This document shows, in pieces, positions 1 through 12,300 of a stretch of 64,000 bases of DNA. The notes under the pieces were generated by a model, which had not been told where the DNA came from, searched no databases, and saw only the letters and a program-made list of their open reading frames with translations. Location of the stretch: the NCBI RefSeq assembly GCF_025446935.1, contig NZ_JAOEGN010000004.1:87742-151741 (forward strand), in the 5' to 3' direction. Positions within the stretch are counted from its first letter, which is position 1; every line of letters starts with the position of its first letter. The stretch is from Paracholeplasma vituli. GTDB taxonomy: Bacteria; Bacillota_I; Bacilli_A; Acholeplasmatales; UBA5453. The position numbers and the translations under genes are program-made.

Positions 1-3000
1 CAAAAGACATCACAAAAGCATCCACAGACCAGTACGATTATGCGTTCATGGGGTGGGACCACGCGTTTGAAGTCGTGAAGTCAAACTTAGTTATTAAACC
101 GATTTTTGAAGAAAATCTAAGACACTATGAAGTGCGTTTCTACGATGGTGATGATCAATTAATCGAAACTCAAATCATTGCTTATGGTAGCTCGGCAATA
201 CTGCCTAAAGTCGCAACCAAAACGCCAACTTCAGATACTTATTATGTCTTTAAAGGATTTAATCACACAGGTCAAAATATTACCAGTAACACAGAGATCA
301 TCGCAGAATTTGACGCGGTCGATCGATACTATCAAGTTGTCTTTATAGACCGTCATGGCACGATAATTAATGAGCAAACCATCGAGTATGGAAAAGCTGC
401 GATTGACCCAATCAAGAGTCTTAATTACGAGATTGTTGATGCGAATACCATCTATACGATTGTTGGATGGAATCAGTCATTTAATGAAATCAAGAAAAAT
501 GAAATCATTGAAGGTATTTATGAAACACTTCCACGTTACTATGTAGTGAATTTCTACAGTGAAACCGGTGTATTATTCCAAACACAAACAGTCGAATACG
601 GACGATCAGCCTTAGACCCAGGTATCCCAGTTAAAGCCGATACCCTTACCCATTTCTATGTATTTGACAGTTGGTCGAATCCGTTTGATTACGTCACGAA
701 GAATATCGATATTAATGCAGAATTTATTGAAAAGAATAAATCCTATCAAGTCGTATTCCTAGATGGCAACAACCTTGTGTTTGACGTTCAAATCGTTTTA
801 TATGGTGAAGACGCAATCACACCGAATGGTATTCCAACTAAATCGAACACAACCGATAAGACTTACCGCTTTACAGGGTGGGACCGTGCCTACGATAATA
901 TCACTGAAAATCTCACGGTCTATGCGTTATTCGAATCCGATGTCCGTTTATATACCGTAAGATTTGTCGATGAAGAAGGTCGCTTGATGAAAGAAGTTTT
1001 AGTCCCTTATGGGGCTTCAGCTACACCACCAAGTGACATTCCGAATAAACCTTCCACCGATGCTTATGATTACAAAATTACATGGTCAAGACCATACACC
1101 AATATCACTCAAAACATCGAAGTGAAGCTCGTTTACGAGGCAGTCATTCGCGAATATACATACCGTTTCTTAGACGCTCAAGGCTTACCAATTAAAACAG
1201 TCAAAGCCCCTTATGGGTCTCAAATTACAGTTCCTGGTAATCCTACGAAACCAATGACTGAAAAGTATGAGTATCTATTTGTTGGTTGGTCACCAGACGT
1301 GCCTGAACTACTCACTAAAGACATCGATTTCACCCCATATTTTGAAGAAAAATTACGAGAGTTTGAAGTCATTTTCTTAGATGGTGATGGTAAAACATTT
1401 AATACACAATGGGTGAAATACGGTGCTAAACCGGTTGTACCATTGGGTATTCCTACGAAGTCGGAAACGGCTCAATACTATTATCAATTTAGAACTTGGT
1501 CGAATATACCGAACACAATCTATCAAAATGTGACCATTGAATCTGTCTATAACCGATTCTTACAAACTTATACGGTTACCTTTATCGATGATTTAGGTCA
1601 AGTCTTAAAAACACAAGAGGTCGAATATGGTACTGGGGCTACTGAACCCGATAACATTCCTCTAAAGCCAGAAGACCAAATGTATTACTATATTTTCTCA
1701 GGTTATAACCGTCCGTTTAACTTTGTTACACAAGACATTGTTGTTCAAACTGTTTATACTTCAGTCCTTAGACAATACACATATACATTCTACGCAGATG
1801 ATCAAACGACAATTTTAAAACAAATGAAAGACGTTTATGGCGCTACCATAACACCACCCACTGCACCAATTAAGATTGGTAACGAATACATGACTTATGT
1901 ATTTGAAGGGTGGACACCAGTGGTGCCTCTACAACTGACTGAAGATATGGATTTCGTGGCTGTGTATAAAGAAATACTCAAAACATTCCAAGTTATTTTC
2001 TTAGATTTCAATGGCAATGTCATTGAAACACAAATTATTAATTATGGTGCAGATGCGATAGACCCGACCAAGATTCCAACCAGACCGAAGGATGAACTTT
2101 ATGAATACAGCTTCCAAGGCTGGGATACCGATACGACCCAAGTTCGAAGTAATCTGATTGTCAAACCGATTTTTTCTAGACAATTACGCACGTTTATGGT
2201 CACGTTCGTTGACTTTGACGGCAGCTTCCTCGCTAAGGTTACGATTGAATATGGTAAGAGTGCAGCTGGAAAAGTCGTCACTCCAACACGTGAAGGCTAC
2301 CGCTTCATGAATTGGGATCACGACATCTCCTCAATCAAGAATGATGTTGAAGTGAGAGCCTTGTATGTTGCGAACGACTATCAAATCAATTTCCATGGTG
2401 TATTAACCGAAACCATCGAACCGATTGTGTATGCGTATGGTAGTACGGTAACTTTACCTAAGATTACCTCCGAACGACGTGGTTATGAATTTACAGGTTG
2501 GAAGACCTCAGAAGATCAAACATACATTGAATTTAGTGATGGTGAAACCTTCACAGTTGAAGAAGAAGGCTTACAACTTTACGCCGAATGGATACCAATT
2601 GTGTATAACATCACCTATGAACTCGATGGCGGTTATACAACAAACCCTTCTCAATACACCATTGAAGACCATATTGAACTGCAAGGCGCATACAAAGAGG
2701 ATTATCAATTTGTGGGCTGGTTCTTAGCAGATGTGAAAATGGAAAAAGTAGGTCGTAGAAGAGCCGTTGACCTAGATACACCGATCACGGAGATTGCAGA
2801 TGGTTCCATTTTAGGACACATCGTTTTAGTCGCCCGTTATGAATTTGATGGTTACATTAAACTTAAAGAAGATAGTTTCTTATCGCTAAATTATGCGGAA
2901 ATCACCAATTTGATACCTATCGTAGATCGTAAGAATGAAGAATCTGAACAGCCTATTTACTTAATTGGTGCGTATCAAGGCTTAACGATTGCAGAAATTA

Positions 3001-3353
3001 AGACGCATTTCGAGAATACGAACCTAGAATTTATCGATTTAAATAACAATCCAGTAGCCGATTCAAGCATAGTCTATACCGGACTTCGTATCGTCATTCG
3101 TGACAAAGCGAACCCAGGTACCTATAAAGATGAGGTTCATGTGATTCTTAGAGGCGATTTAAATGGAGATGGCAAAGTCAATATCGTCGACTTTAACCAG
3201 TTGGATGGTCATGTTACAATGCGAAATCCAATTTCTAACCTCACACTACTTGCAGCCCTGATTGATGACAACAGCACCATCAATATTGTGGACTTAAACT
3301 TACTAGCTGGACATGTTCAAGGAAAAGAATCAATTTTTTCTGAGCATAGTTAG
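1..3353 (+). CDS. InlB/MucBP-like repeat surface protein with C-terminal dockerin (5' partial)
   Basis: The frame is open from base 3 and already reads a repeat end before the first ATG at 48, so the gene starts outside the window. About 13 units of roughly 70 residues follow, each with the pattern Y-x-V-x-F-x-D-x-x-G ... YG ... P ... GW ... N-x-x-V-x-x-x-F, resembling InlB B-repeat/Listeria-Bacteroides (Flg_new) and MucBP-type modules of surface proteins. The last two units are more divergent. Just before the end is a linker (TGLRIVIRD) of the kind that precedes dockerins, then a type I dockerin at 3153-3328: DLNGDGKVNIVDFNQLDGHV is a canonical Ca-binding loop-helix, and the second copy (IDDNSTINIVDLN) is weaker. 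No membrane anchor follows, so the protein is probably exported and docked onto a cohesin. The next gene starts 21 bp downstream and encodes a candidate anchor. The export signal would lie upstream and is not visible. Confidence 0.85.
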   Translation, partial: KDITKASTDQYDYAFMGWDHAFEVVKSNLVIKPIFEENLRHYEVRFYDGDDQLIETQIIAYGSSAILPKVATKTPTSDTYYVFKGFNHTGQNITSNTEIIAEFDAVDRYYQVVFIDRHGTIINEQTIEYGKAAIDPIKSLNYEIVDANTIYTIVGWNQSFNEIKKNEIIEGIYETLPRYYVVNFYSETGVLFQTQTVEYGRSALDPGIPVKADTLTHFYVFDSWSNPFDYVTKNIDINAEFIEKNKSYQVVFLDGNNLVFDVQIVLYGEDAITPNGIPTKSNTTDKTYRFTGWDRAYDNITENLTVYALFESDVRLYTVRFVDEEGRLMKEVLVPYGASATPPSDIPNKPSTDAYDYKITWSRPYTNITQNIEVKLVYEAVIREYTYRFLDAQGLPIKTVKAPYGSQITVPGNPTKPMTEKYEYLFVGWSPDVPELLTKDIDFTPYFEEKLREFEVIFLDGDGKTFNTQWVKYGAKPVVPLGIPTKSETAQYYYQFRTWSNIPNTIYQNVTIESVYNRFLQTYTVTFIDDLGQVLKTQEVEYGTGATEPDNIPLKPEDQMYYYIFSGYNRPFNFVTQDIVVQTVYTSVLRQYTYTFYADDQTTILKQMKDVYGATITPPTAPIKIGNEYMTYVFEGWTPVVPLQLTEDMDFVAVYKEILKTFQVIFLDFNGNVIETQIINYGADAIDPTKIPTRPKDELYEYSFQGWDTDTTQVRSNLIVKPIFSRQLRTFMVTFVDFDGSFLAKVTIEYGKSAAGKVVTPTREGYRFMNWDHDISSIKNDVEVRALYVANDYQINFHGVLTETIEPIVYAYGSTVTLPKITSERRGYEFTGWKTSEDQTYIEFSDGETFTVEEEGLQLYAEWIPIVYNITYELDGGYTTNPSQYTIEDHIELQGAYKEDYQFVGWFLADVKMEKVGRRRAVDLDTPITEIADGSILGHIVLVARYEFDGYIKLKEDSFLSLNYAEITNLIPIVDRKNEESEQPIYLIGAYQGLTIAEIKTHFENTNLEFIDLNNNPVADSSIVYTGLRIVIRDKANPGTYKDEVHVILRGDLNGDGKVNIVDFNQLDGHVTMRNPISNLTLLAALIDDNSTINIVDLNLLAGHVQGKESIFSEHS
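3153..3328 (+). other. Dockerin type I domain within the repeat surface protein
   Basis: Two 20-22 residue segments each end in a helix of the form N-I-V-D-x-N-x-L-x-G-H-V. The first has the D-x-N-x-D-G-x-x-x-x-x-D calcium loop intact (GDLNGDGKVNIVDF). The second (DDNSTINIVDL) keeps acidic and Asn positions but lacks the central Gly. Dockerins bind cohesin domains. Here it is the very C-terminus of the protein, the usual location. Confidence 0.85.
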
Positions 3354-3374
3354 AGTATTACATAGGAGATTTTT

Positions 3375-6300
3375 ATGAAAAAAACATTTATTCTTGGAAT
3401 AATGATACTTTTAGGGGCTTTACTTTTGATAAAGCCCTCCCAAGAAGTACAAGCATCAAATCCATCCACTATATCTTTTTCGATGGTAGAATCTACAACT
3501 GGAAAATCACGACTAACCTTAGCAGAACTCAAGTCTGCTGTAGTTAATACTTATATATCATTTGATATTGTCGCAACTGCTATAGGTGAACCTCGAAAGA
3601 TGAGTGCTTTCGCAGGAAATGTCGTATGGACAAACAATAAGTTCCTTTATAACAAAATTGAATCTGCTAAAGATCAATATTATGATGCAGATTTCGAAGA
3701 AAACCATGATGTCAACTTATGGAAAGATCCGTTCTTTACTGCCCAATCAGATAATGCAAGTGGACATAAAGTGGGTTTCGTTGGGGCTATTTACTCCCCG
3801 GTGAGCCCGACATTCCCTGATGTACCTGGATATGGTTTATCAGAGACAATTTCAACCTCAGGAACCAAGATTTTGAAAGTGACTTTTAGAATTACCAATA
3901 CAAATTTAAACTCACTAACAACTTCGGATGTCATTGATTTTAGTTTTGTCATGGATGAGGCTGATTCCAACCATACAGCTTACGATATCATTAGTAAGTA
4001 CGAATACCCTAAAACCACGATGAGTTTTAGTGGTTTCGTAACAGGGGAACCAATCACTGAGAAATCAGCTGATCTAACTGGTATCAGTTTAAAAGGTATT
4101 GGAAACACCGAGTATATCTCCGGTTTTTCTACATCAACGATTACATATAATCCGACATTAAGTTATCAAGATAGTTTGGATGATTTAACCCTTCTAACTA
4201 CAAAAGCGAGCTCAACTGCAGTTGTAGATATTAAGAAAAATGGTGTTTCGATGGTCGGAAGTACAGTAGTTGGTCCTTTTGAGCACAACGACATTATTAC
4301 TGTCAGTGTAACAGATGATGACTTAACTAAAGATTACATTATTCAAGTAGCTGTGTTACCACCTTCTACAAATAATAATCTAGCATCACTTACTACAAGC
4401 AGTGGGTCATTATCGCCAGTATTTGCACAAGGTACAACCAGTTATGTACTAGATTTACCTTATGCAATAACTTCAACTACGCTATCAGCTACACTCTCAG
4501 ACTCAAAAGCCAGTCTCAAAATAAATAACATAGTTCGTAGCAGTTTGAGTCTTTCAAACATCGCTGTTGGGGATACAATAGTTACTTTTTCAGTGACCTC
4601 AGAATCACTCGTTACGAAGATCTATACCGTAACAGTAAGACGTCAAGTACCGTCTTCTAATACCGATTTAACATGGTTGAATGTCAACGGTGAAAACGTC
4701 TATTTAGACGGTGAAACGAGTTTCTCTAAGACATTATTGGAAACCCAGACATCCTTTCAACTCAACATCAAACCCGAAGAAACTACTGTAAAAAAAATCG
4801 AGTATAGTACCAATGGTGGGACCTCCTATAACACCATTGGACAAGCTGTAAACTCGACTTCATTTACCGTTTCTAAGGGCCAACAAATCACATTTTCCAT
4901 TCGTGTGACTGCCCAAGATGACACCATTCAAATATATCAGTTGTTGGTCGAAAGGCCCCTATCTAGTAACACTGAAATCAAAACTTTAACTGTAAAAGAA
5001 GGCCAAACAACCTATGAAATTGCCAAAGTAGGATCTGTGTATACCTATACGCTTAAGGATGCACTATCTAAAGAACTGTTACTAGATGTCATCGGTAAAG
5101 AAACAGGAACCACCTTTGAAGTATATAAAGATGGTACTTTAATCGATCCATTAGTGTCGATTGATGGTATATTAGCGGGCACACATACCTACACTATTAA
5201 AGTGATTGCTGCTAACGGGGTTAGTTATACTGAATACACCTTTAACATCATCAAAAAATCGAGTGAAAAAGACATCATCGATTTAAAACTTTATGACGTT
5301 GGTGATAATTATGCGGATTTGGGTGGTTTAACCTTTAATTCAATAACTCAAACCTATTCAGCATCGCTTCCATTCTCAATCAAACAAATCCAATTGGTAT
5401 TGACCGCTTCCGAAAAAGCGCTCATCACCAGAATCAGTGGGATTACTATCAACAATGGTGGTCAAAACACCATTAACGCCGTGCACAACTATACCTTATT
5501 TACTGCTGAAATGGCACAATTGGTTGTGCGTGTAACCGCTGAAGATGGTTCTATCGCGGAATATACATTTACAATCACTAGAGCAGCGGCTTCTACAGAA
5601 CGTAGTCTTGATGAGTTCGCAATCAACGGGCAAACCGTGGATGGGTTCATCCCAGGACAACCGCCAATCAGTGGTGGATATGGAACTATCGTGCTACCAG
5701 GGACAACCACAAGTATTACAGTAGATGCTGTAGCGAAATCCACTCTCGCAACCATTACTTATAATGGATCTGATAATCCAAATATCAACTTAGTTAGAGG
5801 GGTCAAACAAACCATTACAGTTCGAGTAACTGCAGAATCTGGTATGTATTACGAGTATAAAGTCGATGTGATTGCTGCTAACACAGACAATACCATCAGT
5901 AATATCATTATTCGTGATGCGAACGGACAACCGTTGGCTTTATCATTTGCTCCTGAAACAACAACTTATACCTTATCTGTTCATTTTGCTATTTCCATTG
6001 TGAATATTCAAGTGACAACTCCGAATTTATCATACTCTGTGGTTACTACAGGAGCGGACAATTCAGGGAATCGCTTAATCAATACAGGCTATAACAAAAT
6101 TGTCATTTTCGCTACCTCTGAAGCGGGTACTAAGGGTGTTGAATATACCGTTGAAATCACTCGCAATGCAGCGCGAACGGACAATAACTTAACCTCACTC
6201 ACGATTTCATCGAGCGGGGCTTCGAATCATGGACTCACACCGAACTTTATCGCTTCACAAACTAATTACGATCTTCGCGTTGATGATATTATCTCAGGTG

Positions 6301-9300
6301 TAACCGTGTCAGCTAGTGTCAACCCTGATAATGGTGCATCGATCATCAGTGGTAATGGTTATCATCCACTAACCTCTGGTCAAATCACACCCATCCAAAT
6401 CGTAGTTGAATCCGAAGCGGGTGTCAGAAAGACTTATACAGTCAATGTTAAACGTGCGAATAACGATTATGCGTTAAGCCAAATTACCATTGCAGGTCAA
6501 ACCTACTTAGTCAGCAGTTTTGATATAAACCAAGTTTTACAGCTTTCAACCGCTCCATATAGCGATAAATCTTATTTAGTGAACATTATTCTAAATGACC
6601 CAAATGCGTCCTATACCGTATCATCAAATTACGCTCAAGGGGTTTGGACCTTATCAGATAACATCAACGAGCTTGTCATAAACGTTCGTGCTCAAGATGG
6701 AACTTTAAATCCGAAACCTTATATCATCCGAATCAATCGTACACCCGCTGATGTAACTAAAACACTTTCTAACCTAGAAGTGAAAGTTGGGTCAGGTGCG
6801 AATATGTTACTTGGATTCAATGAGTCTATTTTCGGTTACACCCTTCGTGTGGACCGTAGTGTTACTAATGTCAGCATTACACCGACACTTAAGAGTAATA
6901 AATCCACCTATGAAATTTCACCGGATTTGTCTACGCCTCTAAATTTAACACCTTCAAATCAAACACTTTATCGTATCCGTGTTTACAATGAGGCCAAAAC
7001 GGACTTTACCGATTATACAGTAACGATCATTCGTGCAGATGATACCCACCAAATCACAGGGATTACTGCGAATCGTGGAAATGCATTTACATTTAATGCG
7101 ACGACTTTAACCTATGATTTAGGGACAGTCCCATTTATCATCAAAGACATTACCTTTAACATAACCAAGCCATCCACAGCCTCCATTAAAATCAATGGCT
7201 ATGAAATGACATTTCCATATAAATTAACCCTTGAACAAGGTAAAAACGTATTTGAAATTCAAGCGTTCAGTGAATACGGGAACAGTGGTGATATCTATGT
7301 ATTCGAAATCATCCAACAAGCACCAAGCACAGACGCAGGATTGGTTGATTTATTGGTCAAGACCGGTTCAACGATATTGATTAATGAGGCTACACCCATT
7401 GCGAATAACATCTATAAAGTAAGAGTCGATAATCCAATTTCATTTGTCGACATCACCTACGCAAAATCCAATGTGAATGCTTTAGTTTCGATATCTCCAA
7501 ACAATGGGGGTACCCTGAATCTAGGTGTCAATAGCTTTACCATTGTTGTTACCGCAGAAGATGGCATTACAGTCAAATACTATCGTATTGAAATCACACG
7601 TGGAAATGACAATAATGATTTCCATGACGTGACCATCGACGGTGTTCCATTAGTCGATATTTCGACCTACGATTCTTTAACCAATACCTATACCTTAAAT
7701 AGTGCATTTCCTTTTGATAAAACGACGATCTTAATTGACGCTGTTTTAGAAGATAGTTTCGCATCTTTATATGGTATTGGGTCTAAAAATCTTAACTTTG
7801 GTACCAATACTTATAGCATTTATGCGGTTTCAGAAGTTGGCACTAAATCCACTGTATTAAACATTAAAGTCAACCGCACTAATCCAAATACAGACTCAAA
7901 ACTGGATGGTTTATCGGTTCAAGGACTTGCATTTGATGGGGTTGTGTTTGATCCTTATTTAACCACTTACACCATCACTTTGCCAACCTCAGACACGAGA
8001 ACTCAAATTCAAATTCTCGCAACAGTAAATGCCGTACCTGGAAACATGAAGAAAATTTCTGGAGATGTGGGCATTAAAACCTTACCTACTACTTCAGGAT
8101 TCAGTGTTCAATATGTGATTACTGTCACAGCAGAAGACCAATCCACCACACAGTACACAATCAATGTGTTGAAAAATACGACGGTTTCAACTGATGCTTC
8201 GTTAGACTCTGTCGAAATCGATGGTGTATCCATCCCTTATAGCAGTTTTACGGGTAATATTCTCGAACTAGACCCTGTATTATTCTCAAAGAAAAACATC
8301 GAAATTACAGTCAAACCTACTAGTGATAAAGCCACAGTCAGTGGACAACAGGGTATTAGAACTCTAGTCAATGGGATCAATAGCTTTAAATTTAAAGTGA
8401 TTGCTCAAGATGGCGTAACAGGTTCAACTGTCGAATACGAAATTCGCTTTGTTCGTTTAACAGCCAGTACAGATGATACACTTAAATCCTTAAACCTAAT
8501 TCATAACGGTCAATCGATTCTGACAGGGTTTAATCCATTAACCAATTCGTATACGTTATCCATTGACCGGTCTAATCCAGAGATTGATCTTCAATTTGAA
8601 GTCAATCACTTGGGTCAACGTGTTACAGGTAATACTGGTATTCAAACTTTAATACCAGGTATCGATAATGTATTAAAAGTCTTTGTAGAATCCGAATCAG
8701 GCAGCATTCGTACTTATACAATCATCGTTTCGGTTAAAGACACTGATAATACAATAGAAGAAATCCATATCGATGGGATCGATCGTTTATCCGATTTTAA
8801 TAACCAATCGTTGGATTTAGGTTCAGTCGCTTACGCGATAAATCAAATTCAAATCTCAGCCTTGAGTGGTACTTATGCAGTCATTACAGGTAATGGGACC
8901 TTTAACTTATCTGTCGGATTCAACACGTTAAAAGTTTACGCTACATCCGAATCCGGTGTAAAAGGTACTGTTTTTACCATAACAATTACGCGAAACCCAA
9001 TGGATAGTAATAATAAAATCGATGATCTTTATGTTACAGATGGTTTGAACACACTTCCATTTGATGAAGGTGCATTCGTTTCAACAACGAAGCAGTATAC
9101 CATTACACTACCTAAATCGAATACATTAACCAAAGTGACTGTTGTCGCAACCCCAAACAATCCAAACTACATCCCAACAGGTGTAGGTGAAAAAGTACTA
9201 CAAGTAATCAGTGGTGTTGTCAATCAAACGCTAACAGTCAGTGTTCAATCTGAAGATGGTCAAGTGAATACATACACCATAAACATCATTCGTGAAGCCA

Positions 9301-12300
9301 ATCCGATTTTAAGTAGTGACTATCAAATTAAGGATGCACAAATCCTTGGGAAGTCAGTGAACTATTTATTAACGTTTAACACGAATGTAGCTAAACAAAC
9401 AGCGATCACAGTTCCATTTAACGTGGATGTGGTCCAATTAGCATTAACCATCGCAGATAAAGCAACTTTAGTCGACAACAACAACTTTAAGAACTACAAC
9501 ATTACACCTGGTCAAACCATTACGATTACATTCCAAGTACGTGCTGAAAATGGTGATCTTGGCTTACGTTATGAAATGGATGTAACACGAGAAGTGGGAT
9601 CATCAAATAATACTTTAGAAGCACTAACCATCGAAATTGATGGTGTACTTATGACCTTAGACCCATCCAAACTGACTCAACGTGTAACAGTTGGTTCAAA
9701 TGCGAACCTAATCAAACTAGATGGACAAATTCCGGCCACTGCAAGTGTCATTGGGTTTGGTGAATATAGTGTCAATGATAGCCCATTTGTTATTACAGTA
9801 ACTGCCGAAAATGGTGAAAAGAAGAACTATATTGTACAGATAGATGTTTTAGATGAAAACAACACAGTATCCGAAATTCGAGTGGACGGGATTGACAAAC
9901 TCGCAGACTTCACCAATGAAATGCTTATTGTCAATGTACCTTTTTCGAAGACAACCTTAGATATTGTCGCGATCCCTGAAAGCGTAAAAGCAGTCATTAC
10001 GGGTAATGGACAAAAGACACTCGTCGTTGGTGTGAACACATTTAAAGTATACGCAACCTCACAAATGGGTCTAAAGGGATTAGAATATACCCTTATCATC
10101 AACCGTGCGAACCCGGATTCCAACCATGCGTTTACACAAATTAAAGTCACCGATGGCAATGAAACTTTACCATTTGTAGAAGGTCTATTCACCCCCTTGA
10201 CCAAATCCTATCACGTCGTTTTAAGCCCGGAATCCAATTTAACAGCGATTGTCATTGAAGCTTCACCAAGTAATCCACTGTATTCTGTTACAGGTGTGGG
10301 TGTGAAGACTTTACAAATCGTTAAAGGTGTCATTCAAATGGAATTTGTGGTTTCAATAACAGCCGAAAATGGCGACATCAACTCGTATACGATTTATGTT
10401 GATAAAGAAGCGAAGCCACTCCAATCGGATACCGAAATTCAATCCGTGAGTTTAATCGGCAACGGCTTTAACTATCTATCTGATTTTGATCCACTCAAAG
10501 CGCTTCAAAACAAGATCACATTGCCGTATGGTACAAACGCTGTTCAATTAATCGTTGGTTTACCTATTGGTGCGACTCTTGTTGATCAAAACAACTTGAG
10601 GATGATCTATTTCACCCCTGGACAAATCCAAACGATCGAATTCCAAGTACGTGCTGAAAATGGCAACTTGGGTTTAAGATATCAAGTTGAAGTCGAACGC
10701 AGTTTACCACGTATCGAAAATACTTTAGAGAGCTTATATGTCATCATAGAGGGCGTCAAAACCGATTTAGATGTCAATAAACTGATTCATACCTTAACCA
10801 CCAGTAGCCTTTCCTCAATTACCATTGGTGGAGATATTCCTGAAGGCGCTGTAGTCGCTGGATTTGGTACATTCGGTATTAAACAAGGCCCATTTGTCAT
10901 CAGCGTTATGGCAGAAAATGGTCAAACTAAAAACTACATTATTACCATGAATGTTCAAGATGACAATGCCTTAATGAAAGAAATTCAAATCGATTCAGTC
11001 AATCGTATCGGTGAATTTATCAATGATAAACTGACACTGGTAGTACCTTATGAAAAAACATCGATTAAAATGAATGGGATTGCAGAAAGTCTAGAAGCAA
11101 CTGTCACAGGTAACGGCACATTTAACTTGAATGTGGGTTTAAATGCCTTCACCCTTTACGTAACTGCAGAAAGTGGTTTAGAAGGTACATACTATGTTGT
11201 TGAAATTACCCGTGAACATGCGGATAACAATGCGTATTTGAAATCCCTAATAGTTAAAGATGTATTAACCAATACCATATTGGATTACGCACCTGTATTC
11301 AATAAGACTGGTCTTTATTATGCGCTCGATTTAACAGCCTTACCAAGTGTCGGTGAAATTGAGATTTTGGCGGAAGCAGATAGTCTAAAATCAGTGGTAA
11401 CTGGCACAGGCATATATACTTTAAAAACACAAACTGGCGTGTCCACTGAACGTTTTACAGTTTCAGTCAAAGCTGAAGATGGGACAACCTTAACCTATGA
11501 ATTAGTAGTCACGCGTAATGTGTTACCAGAAGATGATGTCACCATTACGAATTTATTCGTGATTGGGAATGATACCATAACCTACTTAGGTACCAATACC
11601 GAAAGCTTAAATACCTTCTCGAATACCACACTAAACTACACGATTACGGTGCCATTTGGATTAAAGACCATCAATTTTGTCGCAAATAACGCCAATGGTG
11701 GTGTAGTCAGTGGCACAGGTATTTATGCATTGGATGCTGATTACACAAAACCTACGATTCTTAGTTTCTTTGTCACCTCAAAGAGTGGAAAAATCTCTGA
11801 AACCTATACTGTAACCATTGAAAAAATGGCACCGGATAGTAATAACGATCTATTGAGTTTACTCATCAATAATAAGCCATTAGAAGGCTTTAGAGCAGAC
11901 ACGCTTTCTTATCAACTACAACTGAATCATGAAACCAACACAACGATCGCCTTCGCTGCATCTGCCTCGAGCACTAAAGCCAAGGTTTCCGGTAATATCG
12001 GAACATTTGATTTGTTACATGGTAAGAACACATATTATATTTACGTTGAATCTGAGGAAGGCATCGTTAAAACCTATACGGTTGTTGTAGATGCATTATC
12101 TTCACTTAACGCTTTGTTAGACTTAAGTGTTAAGAACTTTAGCATCACACCTGCCTTTAATGCCAATACAACCAATTATCAACTTACAGTACCTTATAAC
12201 CAACAAACCATTGAAATTCTGGCATCTACACATCCTTATGCAAAACTTCAAGGGACAGGGCTGAAGTCATTATCAACGGGGTCTAATGTGTTCGTTGTAT

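Noticed and set aside
5489..5755. Open frame on the minus strand inside the giant surface gene
   Set aside because: No ribosome site or promoter, and it lies opposite a repetitive coding sequence with strong protein-family support.
9827..10204. 125-codon open frame on the minus strand
   Set aside because: Antisense to the conserved super-repeat; its codons mirror the repeat pattern and no domain is recognisable.
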